A DNA stretch of 48,600 nucleotides, from contig DAHUXZ010000007.1 in the NCBI GenBank assembly GCA_027315455.1, positions 21,770-70,369 on the forward strand, read 5' to 3'. The translations under genes were made by a program, and so were the position numbers. The notes under the pieces are model-generated. The model did no database searches. It was not told the DNA's origin and was given only the letters and a program-made list of their open reading frames with translations. The DNA comes from Thermoplasmata archaeon. Lineage in GTDB: Archaea > Thermoplasmatota > Thermoplasmata > Lutacidiplasmatales > UBA184. Shown here one piece after another: positions 21,700 through 30,092 of the stretch (the first letter of the stretch is position 1; every line of letters starts with the position of its first letter).

Positions 21700-24686
21700 G
21701 CCGCCCGTGGGACGCGCTCCAGGCGCGCGGCGAACGAGCGGCCGTCGACGTCGTACGGGGTGAGCCCGCGGCCCGGGGGCGCCGGGCCCCGATCCAGCTC
21801 GAGGTGGTCGGCGAGCAGCTCCCGCACGAGCGTCGCGCGGGCCGGTTCGAGCGCGGCGAAGATCTCGGCATCGGCGAACAGGGTGAGCCGGACGTGGTCG
21901 GAGAAGTCGAGCCCGAGCTCCTTGCGGGCCCGCTGGAGGCGGCGCAGCACCTCCCGGACGAGGCCCTCCGCGATGAGCTCCGGCTCGGGCTCGCGCGGGA
22001 GCGCGACGACGGTCGTCGCGTCCTCCTCCCGGGTGACCCAGCGCGCTGGCGGGTACTGCTCGGGGCCGATCCGCGCGACGCGGAGGACCGCCTTGACGTT
22101 GAGCTCCTCGGCGAGGAGCCGGTCGCCCTCGGGGCCGAGGCCGAGGAACGTCCGTGCGGCCGCGGGAGCGAGGACGACCATCGCGAGGGGCATCCGGGAC
22201 TTCACCCCGGCGCGCTGGCGCAGCTCGCGGCCGGTCTCGACGAGGGCCCGGAGGCCCGCCATCGCCGCCTCCAGCGCGGGGTCGGCGGCCCCCGCCGCCT
22301 CCGGCCAGCGGGCGAGGTGGACCGACGTCGGCGCCCGGTCGAGCGGGTCGCCGCGCAGATCCGCCCAGAGCGCCTCGGCCGTGAACGGGGCGTACGGCGC
22401 GAGGAGGCGCGCGACGACCCCCAGGACGTAGCCGAGGGTACGCCCGGCGGCCCGCCGGTCGTCGGTCGCCTCCTCCTCCCAGAAGCGCGGGCGGCTGCGC
22501 CGGAGGTACCAGCTGCTGAGGTCGTCGACGAGCTCGCGCAGCGCGATCGCCCCCGCGCGGGGGTCGTAGGACTCGAGCCCCGCGGTGACGGCCCGGACGG
22601 TTCCGTGGAGCCGGGAGAGGATCCAGGCGTCGAGGCGCGTCGTCGCCTCGGGGGGGCGTTCCAGGTCGTCGGCCGAGCCCGGCGGCGCGTTCGCGCGGAA
22701 GAACTCGAGGACGTTGAGGAGAGTGCCGAGGGTGCGCTGTCCGGCCTGCCGGATCGCCGGCTCGGATACGGACATCGGCTCGGTGTAATCGACCGAGAGG
22801 AACCAGAAGCGCACCGCGTCCCCGCCGTGGGCGGCGAGCAGGGCGAGCGGCTCGAGGACGTTCCCCTTGGACTTCGACATCTTCTGTCCGGTGGCGTCGA
22901 GCGCGAGGCCGTTCGCGATGCACACCCGGTAGGCGGGCCGGTGGAACAGCGCCGTCGAAAGGACGAGCAGGGTGTAGAACCAGCCCCGCGTCTGGTCGAG
23001 CCCCTCGGCGATGTAGTCGAGCGGGGCGGCCGGATCGAACGGCCCCGGCTCGAACGGGTAGTGGTACTGGGCGAACGGCGCCGACCCGCTGTCGTACCAC
23101 GCGTCGATCGTGTACGGTTCGCGCCGGGCCTCGGCCGTGCGGCCGGCGGCGGCGCACGTCGGGCACGGAAACCGCATCGCGTCGACGGTCACCCGGTGGG
23201 GGTCGAAATCGGCCGGAAGGGGGCTCCCCATCCGCTGGGCGAGCTCCGCGAAGCTCCCGACGCACGTCGCGTGGCCATCGGGGCAGATCCAGATGGGGAG
23301 CGGCGTCCCCCAGTACCGGCTCCGCGACACGGCCCAGTCCTTGGCCTCCGTGAGGAAGTTGCCGAACCGGCCTTCCCGCAGATGGGCCGGGACCCACGTC
23401 ACGGCCCGGTTGTTCGCGATGAGCTCCGGGGAGAAGCGGCTCGTCCGGACGAACCAGGAATCGACGGCCCGGTAGATGAGGGGCGTCGCGCAGCGCCAGC
23501 AGAACGGGTAGGTGTGCCGGACCGTCGACTCCCGGGCGAGCGCCCCCCGCTCCCGGAGCGCGGCGAGGAGGACGCGGTCCGCGGCCTTGAAGGGCTTGCC
23601 GGCGACCTCGGGGACCTGGTCGGTGAAGACGCCCCGGCTGTCGAGCGGGTCGAAGTTCCCGACCCCCTCCCGTGCCCCGATCCGCTGGTCCTCGGGGCCG
23701 AAGGCCGGGGCGGTGTGGACGAACCCCGTCCCCTCCTTCGCCTCGACGGAGTCGTCCAGCACCACCCGATAGCGGTTCGGGCCGGGACCCGCGTGGGGGA
23801 AGAGGGGGACGTACTCGCGCCCCTCGAGGTCGGCGCCGGTGAGGCGCCCGAGCACCCTCGGCCCCGAGGGGAGCTCCCGCGCGACGGCGACCTCGGCGAG
23901 GATCGCCTCGGCGCCCCCCTCGCCGGCGACCCGGACGTAGGCAAGGTCGCGCCGGGCCGCGATGAGGAGGTTCGAGGGAAGGGTCCAGGGGGTGGTCGTC
24001 CAGACGAGCAGGTCCGTCGGGGGCTCGCCGGCCCGGGGGACCAGGCGGAACCGGACGACGACCGACGGGTCGGTCGCCTCCCGGTAGCCCTGGGCGACCT
24101 CGTGGGAGGAGAGGGGGGTCTCGCACCGGGGGCAGTAGGGCAACACGTAGTGGCCCTTCTCGAGCAGGTGACGGTCGAACAGCTGCCGAAGCGACCACCA
24201 GACGCTCTCGATGTACGGGGCGTCCATCGTCCGGTACGCGCCCTCGTAGTCGAGCCAGTAGCCCATCCGCTCGCTCATCTCGCGCCAGAGCGCGATCGTC
24301 TCGAGGGCGCTCGACCGGCACTCGTTGCAGAACCGCTCGACGCCGAACGACTCGATCTCCTTCTTCGACTTGAGCCCGTGGCGCTTCTCGATCTCGAGCT
24401 CGACCGGAAGGCCGTGGCAGTCCCAGCCGGCCATCGGGGTCACGATGCGACGTCCGCGCATCCGCCAGAAGCGCAGCTCGGCGTCCTTGAGCGCCCGGCC
24501 GACGATGTGGCCCACGTGGGGCGAGCCGTTCGCGGTCGGCGGCCCCTCGGTGAACCGGAACGACGGACCGTCCGCGGGCCCCGCGCGCGCGAGCCCCGGG
24601 ACGCCGGTCCGCTCCCAGTAGGCCCGGATGCGGCCCGGCAGATCCGCCGGTCGCCCGGGAGGCCCCCGTTCCGCGTCCTCCGGCAC
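21696..24686 (-). CDS. ileS: Isoleucyl-tRNA synthetase
   Basis: The 996-residue class Ia synthetase attaches isoleucine to tRNA-Ile. It shows GPPTANGSPHVGH with the HIGH-type HVGH at residues 57-60, GWDCHGLPVE, the editing domain (WTTTPWTLPSN, and GTGFVHTAPAFGPED), WCPR-like zinc motifs (YCPRCETP and CPTCAA), and KMSKSKGN near residue 602, then anticodon-binding and C-terminal domains. It is of the archaeal/eukaryotic type. GTG 24686 is selected because a TATA box lies 28 nt upstream and the protein family begins just after it; the frame remains open far upstream without conserved sequence. The gene is last in a minus-strand run but has its own promoter. Confidence 0.95.
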   Translation of the reverse strand: MPEDAERGPPGRPADLPGRIRAYWERTGVPGLARAGPADGPSFRFTEGPPTANGSPHVGHIVGRALKDAELRFWRMRGRRIVTPMAGWDCHGLPVELEIEKRHGLKSKKEIESFGVERFCNECRSSALETIALWREMSERMGYWLDYEGAYRTMDAPYIESVWWSLRQLFDRHLLEKGHYVLPYCPRCETPLSSHEVAQGYREATDPSVVVRFRLVPRAGEPPTDLLVWTTTPWTLPSNLLIAARRDLAYVRVAGEGGAEAILAEVAVARELPSGPRVLGRLTGADLEGREYVPLFPHAGPGPNRYRVVLDDSVEAKEGTGFVHTAPAFGPEDQRIGAREGVGNFDPLDSRGVFTDQVPEVAGKPFKAADRVLLAALRERGALARESTVRHTYPFCWRCATPLIYRAVDSWFVRTSRFSPELIANNRAVTWVPAHLREGRFGNFLTEAKDWAVSRSRYWGTPLPIWICPDGHATCVGSFAELAQRMGSPLPADFDPHRVTVDAMRFPCPTCAAAGRTAEARREPYTIDAWYDSGSAPFAQYHYPFEPGPFDPAAPLDYIAEGLDQTRGWFYTLLVLSTALFHRPAYRVCIANGLALDATGQKMSKSKGNVLEPLALLAAHGGDAVRFWFLSVDYTEPMSVSEPAIRQAGQRTLGTLLNVLEFFRANAPPGSADDLERPPEATTRLDAWILSRLHGTVRAVTAGLESYDPRAGAIALRELVDDLSSWYLRRSRPRFWEEEATDDRRAAGRTLGYVLGVVARLLAPYAPFTAEALWADLRGDPLDRAPTSVHLARWPEAAGAADPALEAAMAGLRALVETGRELRQRAGVKSRMPLAMVVLAPAAARTFLGLGPEGDRLLAEELNVKAVLRVARIGPEQYPPARWVTREEDATTVVALPREPEPELIAEGLVREVLRRLQRARKELGLDFSDHVRLTLFADAEIFAALEPARATLVRELLADHLELDRGPAPPGRGLTPYDVDGRSFAARLERVPRAA

Positions 24687-24710
24687 GAGGCGCGCGGAGG
24701 CGGGCCCGGG

Positions 24711-24717
24711 AGATAAG
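24711..24717 (-). promoter_or_regulatory. TATA box of ileS
   Basis: The minus strand reads CTTATCT, centred 28 nt before GTG 24686. It fixes the start of this long open frame. Confidence 0.6.
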
Positions 24718-24757
24718 ATGCACCGCCGGGGGGCCGGCCGAGGGTGGGACCGCCGCG

Positions 24758-25519
24758 CTAGCGGGAGAGTCCGGGCGGCGGCGGCGAGCGCGACTCCGGC
24801 CCCAGGTGGGCGCGGGGGTGCTGACGGACAATCGTTCCGTCGACCCGCGCGACGTGGCTTCCGGCCCCCAGGATGATGCGATCGGCGCGGACGTACTCGC
24901 ACACCACGCCCTCGAGGTCGACCTCGTGGGCGTCGATCCGAAGGACCGTGAGCTCCCCCCGGGGGCCGAGGCGGAGGGGGGCGCGGAGCACGACGCGCTC
25001 GGCCGTGAGGCGCGAGGCCTGCGACCTCCCGCGGAGGCGGCCGTCGATCGACGTCGCGGTGAGCGCGCCGTCGATCGTCAGGCGGCCGTCGAAGACGACG
25101 GCGCCCGCCCGGAGGTCGCCGCGCGCGTCGAGGTGGCCGGCCCATTCGGCCGGTCCGTCCACACGGACGTCGGCCCCGGCCGTGAGCTGGCCACGGATTC
25201 GGAGGGTTCCCGCCGCGATCCCGGTCGCCACGCGGGCCGTTCCCTCGAGCGAGAGCGATCCGGCGACGTGGACCGGCCCGCGGACCTCGAGGGTCCCGCG
25301 GGCGACGGCCTCGCGCGCCGTGAGCGCACCGCCGATCGTGACGAGCCCGTTCAGGTCGGCGCGCTCGCAGTCGACGTCGCCGACGACCCGCGTCGCCCCC
25401 TCGGCCCGCCACGCGCGGGCGCGGACCGCGTCGCGGCGCACGGCCCCGCGGTCGTCGAGGTCGCCCGGCGGGGGCGCGCCCCCGGGGGGCGGCGCGACCT
25501 GGGCCGAGGTCGCCGCCAT
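24758..25519 (-). CDS. Bactofilin-like / polymer-forming beta-helix protein
   Basis: The 253-residue protein consists of many short repeats alternating hydrophobic and Gly/Asp positions (for example VVGDVDCERADLNG, VTIGGALTAREAV, LEVRGPVHVAGSLSLEG, LTIDGALTATSIDG), the pattern of right-handed beta-helix bactofilins and polymer-forming cytoskeletal proteins. A Pro/Gly-rich N terminus and a disordered Pro-rich C terminus flank the repeats, as in bactofilins. No signal peptide is seen. Bactofilins form filaments that scaffold envelope proteins in bacteria, and their roles in archaea are little known. It begins 10 nt after the CoA-binding gene and probably belongs to its transcript. Confidence 0.65.
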   Translation of the reverse strand: MAATSAQVAPPPGGAPPPGDLDDRGAVRRDAVRARAWRAEGATRVVGDVDCERADLNGLVTIGGALTAREAVARGTLEVRGPVHVAGSLSLEGTARVATGIAAGTLRIRGQLTAGADVRVDGPAEWAGHLDARGDLRAGAVVFDGRLTIDGALTATSIDGRLRGRSQASRLTAERVVLRAPLRLGPRGELTVLRIDAHEVDLEGVVCEYVRADRIILGAGSHVARVDGTIVRQHPRAHLGPESRSPPPPGLSR

Positions 25520-25528
25520 GGCCGTCGC

Positions 25529-25975
25529 CTACTCCGGCCGCGCGATCGGCGGGATCTTGAGCCGGCGGTGCTGGACCATGATGCAGAGGTTCTGGACGAC
25601 GGGGATCCCCCGGGCCTCGGCGCGGGCCGCGGCCTCGGCATGCTCGACGCCGAGCTGCATCCAGATCGCCTTCGCCGTCCGGGCGATCGCCGCGTCGACG
25701 ACCGGGGGCACCTGGTCGCTGCGACGGAAGACATCGACGATGTCGATGCCGATGTCGGCCGGGATCGCGTCGAGGCTGGGGTAGGCCCGCTCGCCGAGGA
25801 CCTCGGAAAGCATCGGGTTGACCGGGACGATGCGGTAGCCCTGGGACTTGAGGTAACGCGCGACCTCGTTCGAGTCGCGTTCGGGCTTGTCGGAGAGGCC
25901 CACGACAGCGATCGTCCGCGCCCCGCTCAGCAGCTCCCGCAGCCGCGCGTCGCTCGCCTGCATCGGCCCGGCCAC
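25529..25975 (-). CDS. CoA-binding domain protein (YccU-like)
   Basis: The 148-residue protein is a single Rossmann CoA-binding domain: TIAVVGLSDKPERDSNEVARYL near residues 21-42, then YRIVPVNP, ERAYPSLDAIP, IDIVDVFRRSDQVP, WMQLGVEH and VVQNLCIMVQHRR. This is the short stand-alone form related to the CoA-binding half of acyl-CoA synthetases. Its role is unknown. Its start lies 49 nt inside the 3' end of the CPBP protease gene in another frame, so the two are translationally coupled. Confidence 0.88.
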   Translation of the reverse strand: MAGPMQASDARLRELLSGARTIAVVGLSDKPERDSNEVARYLKSQGYRIVPVNPMLSEVLGERAYPSLDAIPADIGIDIVDVFRRSDQVPPVVDAAIARTAKAIWMQLGVEHAEAAARAEARGIPVVQNLCIMVQHRRLKIPPIARPE

Positions 25976-26958
25976 CTCGCCTCGTTACAAGAGGCTGACG
26001 GCCGACCGCCCGACACGACGGCGGCCGGGGCGGCGCCGGGAGGAAGCGGTGGCGGCGGAGGCGGCGGGGGGATCGGCCAGCCGTACGCCGGGACGCTCGG
26101 GGGGCCGCCGGGACCCCAGGCCGCCACCGGCGATAGGGGCGGGGGCCGCGAGCGAAGGTAGAGGGCGAGGGCGATGGCGACCCCGAGTCCGATGACCCCG
26201 TAGTGCACGGCGAGCCCGGCGTTCGGGGAGATGATCTCGAGGAAGGCGCTCGCGTCGTTGGCGCCGTGGAGCAGCGCGACGATGACGAGGTTGCCGCCGG
26301 AGGCACGGACGGTGAGCGCGAAGGCGAGGCCGAGAAGGAACAGGGTCGGATAGATGAACGGCGCGGCCGGTCCGTACGTCGTCCCGTAGTAGAGGTGGAC
26401 CAGCGCGAAGAGGGCGCTCGTCCAGAGGGCGTGGACCTTCCAGGACGGCGAGCCGCGCGCGAGCCAGTAGCCGAAGATCCATCCGCGGAAGATCGTCTCC
26501 TCGACGGCCCCGATGACGAAGGAGAAGCCGACCCAGAACCATGGGTTCGACCGCGCGTTCTCGAGGACCGGGTTCGGACGGGAGAGGAGGCGGAGCGCCG
26601 ACGGGTCGAGGGCCGCGTAGACGATCGCGAGGACGACCGTCACCGCGAGCGCGAGGAGCGAGAGGAGGCCGTACCACCGCAGCCCCTCGACGGCGGCCGT
26701 CCCGAGGCGCGAGGCCCAGCCGGAGAGCGGGCGGCGTCCGACGAGGAGGGCGAACGCCAGGATGGGGAGGCCGTAGACGATGCCGAGGCCCGTGAACGAG
26801 CCGTAGAGGACGCGCAGCGGGGGGACGAGCTGCGGGACGAAGTACTGGCTCAGGATCGCCGCGACGGTGACGAGGACGGCGACGGCGTAGGCGCCCGTCG
26901 AGCCGAGCGGGCGCGAGCCCGCCGCTTCGCCGGCCGTCCCCCGCCCGGCGAGCGCCAC
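25927..26958 (-). CDS. CPBP family intramembrane metalloprotease with Pro-rich tail
   Basis: The 343-residue protein has about eight membrane helices and the CPBP (Abi, CAAX-protease-like) motifs: EETIFRG near residue 164, FALVHLYYG near 195, and a His in LLHGANDA near 245. These glutamates and histidines form the metal site of Rce1-like proteases. After the last helix follows a Pro-rich cytoplasmic or external segment with a run of eight prolines, then a Cys/Arg-rich end that coincides with the next gene in another frame; the extreme C terminus may not be conserved. The GTG at 26958 lies 26 nt from the TATA shared with the ETF gene. Confidence 0.8.
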   Translation of the reverse strand: MALAGRGTAGEAAGSRPLGSTGAYAVAVLVTVAAILSQYFVPQLVPPLRVLYGSFTGLGIVYGLPILAFALLVGRRPLSGWASRLGTAAVEGLRWYGLLSLLALAVTVVLAIVYAALDPSALRLLSRPNPVLENARSNPWFWVGFSFVIGAVEETIFRGWIFGYWLARGSPSWKVHALWTSALFALVHLYYGTTYGPAAPFIYPTLFLLGLAFALTVRASGGNLVIVALLHGANDASAFLEIISPNAGLAVHYGVIGLGVAIALALYLRSRPPPLSPVAAWGPGGPPSVPAYGWPIPPPPPPPPLPPGAAPAAVVSGGRPSASCNEARWPGRCRRATRGCGSC

Positions 26959-26980
26959 ACGGCAGGGACCCGGTGCGGCT

Positions 26981-26988
26981 ACATATGG
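26981..26988. promoter_or_regulatory. Shared divergent TATA element, CPBP protease and EtfBA
   Basis: ACATATGG is nearly palindromic and centred 26 nt from the CPBP GTG (minus) and about 36 nt from the EtfBA ATG (plus). It is the only AT-rich element in the 62-nt gap, so it may serve both directions. Confidence 0.5.
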
Positions 26989-27020
26989 GTTCGGCGCATC
27001 CGTACGCGGAGGGCGCGAGC

Positions 27021-28847
27021 ATGGACATCGCCGTCCTGATCAAGGTCGTCCCGAACCTGGAACGGCTTCACTTCGACCCCGCCCGGAAGACCGTCGTCCG
27101 GGAGGGGGCGGAGCTGTTCACCAATCCGTTCGATCAGCGCGCGGTGCGGCTCGCGCTCGACCTGCGCCGACCCGGCGAGCGCGTGACCGTCCTCTCGATG
27201 GGCCCGCCCCCGGCCGAGACGGCGCTTCGGGAGGCGCTGGCCCTCGGGGCCGATGCGGCGATCCTCGTCACCGACCGCGCGCTCGCCGGTTCGGACACGC
27301 TCGTGACGGCGCGCGTCCTCGCCCGGGCGCTCGGGCGCGCCGGCCACGACCTCGTCCTCGCCGGGACCTGGTCGACCGACTCGGAGACGGGCCAGGTCGG
27401 CGGGGAGGTCGCGGCCCTCCTCGGCGTTCCGGCGGTCACGGGCGCCCAGTCGCTCGTGCGGGACGCGGGGGACGGGCTCTCGGCGATGGTCGACGCCCCG
27501 GGCGGCATCGAGAGCTGGCGCCTGGACGCGCCGGCCGTGGTGACCGTGGGCGAGAAGATCGCCAAGATCCGCAAGCCGAGCGCGACGGAGCTCGACGCCG
27601 TCCGCGCGCGGCCGGTCCCGCGCCTTTCCGCGGCGGACCTGGGTTTCGCGCCCTCCGAGGTCGGTCTCGAGGGCTCGCCGACGATCGTCACGACGCTGCG
27701 CAACGACGAGCCGGTCCGCAGCCGCCTCTGCTTCCAGGACGGCACGATCGAGGAGCGGGTCCGGGCCGCCGTCGAGGTGCTCCGGCCGCTGTTGGGGCAT
27801 CCGCCCGCCGCGGAACCGGCCTGGCCGCCGCTTCCCGTTCCGCGGGAGCCGTCGGCCGAGGTGCTGGTGCTCGTGACGGGACGCGAGGGGACGCTCGACC
27901 CGGCCGGGCCGGCGATGGTCGCGGAGGTCCGCCGCTCGCTCGCGCCGTGCTGGCCGACCGCCGTGTGGGCGGGCCCGGCCCTCGCGCCGGCCGACCGGGA
28001 CGCCCTCGCCGCCGCCGGGGCGGCGCAGGTCCGCGCGCTAGCGCTGCCCGCTCCCGTCGACCCGCGCCGCGTCGCCGAAGCGATGCGTCCGCTCACAGCG
28101 CGGGCATCGCCCCCGGCGGCCGGCCTGTTCTCCTCCACCGACTTCGGCCGCGGCGTCGCCGCCACGCTGGCGGCCGGGGAGAAGCTCGGGCTCGTCGGGG
28201 ACGTGGTCGGCGTGCGCTCCCGGGCGGACGGGGGGGTGGAGTGGGAGAAGCCCTCGTTCGGGGGAGGGATGATCGCGATGATCCGGACCCGGACCGTCCC
28301 CTCGCTCGCGACGGTGCGCGACGGGGCGTTCCGACCGCCGCCGTCCGCGGCGCCCGCGCCGATCGAGACGGTAGCGCTGGACCTACCGGGGCCGGATCGG
28401 GCCGGGCCGGAGCGGACCGGCGTGACCGTCGAGCCCGCGGGAGCCTGGGGCGACCTCGCGCGGGCGCACATCGTCCTCACCGTCGGGGCGGGGCTCGGAG
28501 GACCGGAGCGCCTGGCCGAGATCGCGCCGACGCTCGATCGCTGGGGGGCGGCGCTCGGGGCCAGCCGCCGGGTGGTGGACGCGGGATGGCTACCCCGGTC
28601 CCGGCAGCTCGGCCTCACCGGCCGGTCCGTCGCCCCGGTCCTCGGGGTCCTCCTCGGCATCAGCGGCTCGTCGAACCACCTGGTCGCCTACCGGCGCGCC
28701 CGGGCCCTCCTCGCGGTCCACCCCGACCCCCGCGCGCCGGTCTTCCGCGGGGTGGACGCCGGGATCGTCGGACGGTGGGAGGAGGTCCTCCCGCCGCTCA
28801 CGGCGGCGGTCGAGGCGCTCGGGATCGCGCGCGGGCCGGCCGCGTGA
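27021..28847 (+). CDS. Electron transfer flavoprotein, fused beta-alpha subunits
   Basis: The 608-residue protein joins EtfB and EtfA. Residues 1 to about 255 are EtfB-like (IAVLIKVVPNLERLHFD, LGADAAILVTD, WSTDSETGQVGGEVAALL), and the rest EtfA-like, ending in the FAD site VGAGLGGPERL, LTGRSVAPVLGVLLGISGSSNH and PRAPVFRGVDAGIVG. ETF carries electrons from flavoprotein dehydrogenases to a quinone reductase or, in Fix-type systems, to ferredoxin by bifurcation. Fused ETFs are known from Thermoplasma and Sulfolobus, usually with FixC/FixX-like genes. Here the ferredoxin and geranylgeranyl reductase lie about 3 kb away on the other strand. ATG 27021 was chosen since ATG 26985 lies within the TATA. 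Confidence 0.9.
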   Translation: MDIAVLIKVVPNLERLHFDPARKTVVREGAELFTNPFDQRAVRLALDLRRPGERVTVLSMGPPPAETALREALALGADAAILVTDRALAGSDTLVTARVLARALGRAGHDLVLAGTWSTDSETGQVGGEVAALLGVPAVTGAQSLVRDAGDGLSAMVDAPGGIESWRLDAPAVVTVGEKIAKIRKPSATELDAVRARPVPRLSAADLGFAPSEVGLEGSPTIVTTLRNDEPVRSRLCFQDGTIEERVRAAVEVLRPLLGHPPAAEPAWPPLPVPREPSAEVLVLVTGREGTLDPAGPAMVAEVRRSLAPCWPTAVWAGPALAPADRDALAAAGAAQVRALALPAPVDPRRVAEAMRPLTARASPPAAGLFSSTDFGRGVAATLAAGEKLGLVGDVVGVRSRADGGVEWEKPSFGGGMIAMIRTRTVPSLATVRDGAFRPPPSAAPAPIETVALDLPGPDRAGPERTGVTVEPAGAWGDLARAHIVLTVGAGLGGPERLAEIAPTLDRWGAALGASRRVVDAGWLPRSRQLGLTGRSVAPVLGVLLGISGSSNHLVAYRRARALLAVHPDPRAPVFRGVDAGIVGRWEEVLPPLTAAVEALGIARGPAA

Positions 28848-29058
28848 GGGTCAGCGTCGCCTCGGCCGTCTGGAGCGCCGCGAGAAGGTCGTCGGCACTG
28901 CGGCGCAGCGTGCCGGCGGAGTCTCCCGCGAGCGTGAGGGTCAGCCGCGCCCCGCTCCGCCGGGCCGTGACGAAGCCGGGGTCGTCCACCGCGACGGCCC
29001 GCCTCACCTGCTCCGCCTCCGTGACGGAGGCGTAGCGGCGGGCGAGGGTGAGCGTCAG
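28798..29058 (-). CDS. KEOPS complex subunit Pcc1-like protein
   Basis: About 86 residues match the small Pcc1 fold: LTLTLARRYASVTEAEQVRRAV, then VTARRSGARLTLTLAGDSAGTLRRSADDLLAALQTAE, the two-strand, helix, strand, helix pattern of the KEOPS dimerisation subunit that supports t6A37 synthesis in tRNA. Start is unresolved: no ATG, GTG or TTG lies near the expected N terminus, and CTG at 29058 overlaps the DUF1028 stop (CTGA). The first standard in-frame start, GTG 29229, would add 57 Arg/Gly/Pro residues read from the DUF1028 tail. A non-AUG coupled start or an assembly error is possible. The 3' end overlaps the convergent EtfBA gene by 50 nt. Confidence 0.65.
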   Translation of the reverse strand: MTLTLARRYASVTEAEQVRRAVAVDDPGFVTARRSGARLTLTLAGDSAGTLRRSADDLLAALQTAEATLTLTRPARARSRAPRPPP

Positions 29059-30062
29059 CCGCGGCGACCGCCGCGTCGCCCCTTCCTCGGCGGCGATGGC
29101 TCCTCCTTCGGGGGAGGGGCGGCCCCCGGCCCGCGCTCGAGGGCGCCGACGACGGCCGGCGCGGTCCGCGTCCGCCGGGCGCTCTCCTCCTGCGCGCGGT
29201 CGCGCAGGTAGCCGCGGACCGACGGCCACATCGTCGCGTCGGTCCGGGCCTTGTTCTCGAAGTTGTTCTCGCCCAGGAAGCGCGCGAGGGCGCGGGAGGT
29301 CGCCTCGTCGAGCGTCCCCGAGGCGCGCCCCGGTGAGTAGCCGAGGATCGCGAGGTCGTGCTGGAGGCCGCGCACGACCTCAACGGTGAGCGGGATCAGG
29401 GTCGCGGGGTCCTCCCGGGCGAGCAGGGTGAGGTCGTAGAGGCGGAAGACGCGCCGGAGCTCCTCGATCGGAGTCGGGTGGTCGTCGATCCGGATGTCGA
29501 CCCAGCGGTCGTTGCCCTCGTCGTAGCCGCCCTTCTCGCGCACGATGAGGAGCGCCGCCGACTGCATGCCGCGCCGGTCGCCGCCCGCGCGCTGGCCGGC
29601 GGCGAGCGCGGCGAGGAGGCGCTCGGGCAGATCGCCCGGTGTCGCCTCGAACGCCCGCGCCATTCCCTCGACGACGGCGGCGCCGAGGAGGATGTTCCCC
29701 TGGCACGCGAACCCGTCGCCGACGACATGGCCCGCCCAGTCCATGCACTTCGCCCCGGTGAACGCGCTCGCCCGGCCCGCCGCGTCCACCACGCCGAGCT
29801 GGCGGTCGTCGCGCTGCGGGTCGGCGGACGTGAGCGACCGCACGACCGCCTCCGCCGACTCCCCGCGTCGCAGGCGCGCGAGCCCCTCGGGTCCGTAGCG
29901 GACGTTCGCGAGCGCCTGGGTCGCGAGGGCGCCGACGCGGACCTCGGCCCAGGGTACGACGGCGCCGACGGCGAGGAACTTCGACTGGACCGCCACGCCC
30001 CACTCGCCGCGCTCCCGGTCGTGGGCGACGATCGAGAACGTCCCGAATCGGGGCGGGGCCAT
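29055..30062 (-). CDS. DUF1028 protein (Ntn-hydrolase-like) with C-terminal peptidoglycan-binding-like domain
   Basis: The 335-residue protein opens with FGTFSIVAHDRERGEWGVAVQSK and continues with GAVVPWAEVRVGALATQALAN and GNILLGAAVVEGM, the DUF1028 signature, a family of predicted Ntn hydrolases. Residues about 215-290 (IEELRRVFRLYDLTLL, then LTVEVVRGLQHDLAILGYSPG) form the extra domain often attached to DUF1028, similar to peptidoglycan-binding helical repeats. The tail is Pro/Lys/Arg-rich. ATG 30062 lies 27 nt after a TATA element that includes the stop codon of the upstream gene, so it has its own promoter within a same-strand run. Substrate unknown. Confidence 0.8.
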   Translation of the reverse strand: MAPPRFGTFSIVAHDRERGEWGVAVQSKFLAVGAVVPWAEVRVGALATQALANVRYGPEGLARLRRGESAEAVVRSLTSADPQRDDRQLGVVDAAGRASAFTGAKCMDWAGHVVGDGFACQGNILLGAAVVEGMARAFEATPGDLPERLLAALAAGQRAGGDRRGMQSAALLIVREKGGYDEGNDRWVDIRIDDHPTPIEELRRVFRLYDLTLLAREDPATLIPLTVEVVRGLQHDLAILGYSPGRASGTLDEATSRALARFLGENNFENKARTDATMWPSVRGYLRDRAQEESARRTRTAPAVVGALERGPGAAPPPKEEPSPPRKGRRGGRRG

Positions 30063-30084
30063 CGTCGGCCGAGGGCGGTCGCCC

Positions 30085-30092
30085 CTCTTAAC
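30085..30092 (-). promoter_or_regulatory. TATA element of the DUF1028 gene, overlapping the upstream stop codon
   Basis: The minus strand reads GTTAAGAG; its TAA is the stop codon (30090-30088) of the upstream 169-residue protein gene. Its centre is 27 nt before ATG 30062. Confidence 0.55.

Noticed and set aside
21573-24716. Long plus-strand open frame (1047 codons) opposite ileS
   Set aside because: It is antisense to the IleRS gene and composed of GC-driven Arg/Glu/Asp/Pro-rich sequence without any domain.
24687-26306. Upstream extension of ileS giving a 1536-residue protein
   Set aside because: The added 540 residues have no conserved motif and coincide with the bactofilin-like and CoA-binding genes read in their own frames.
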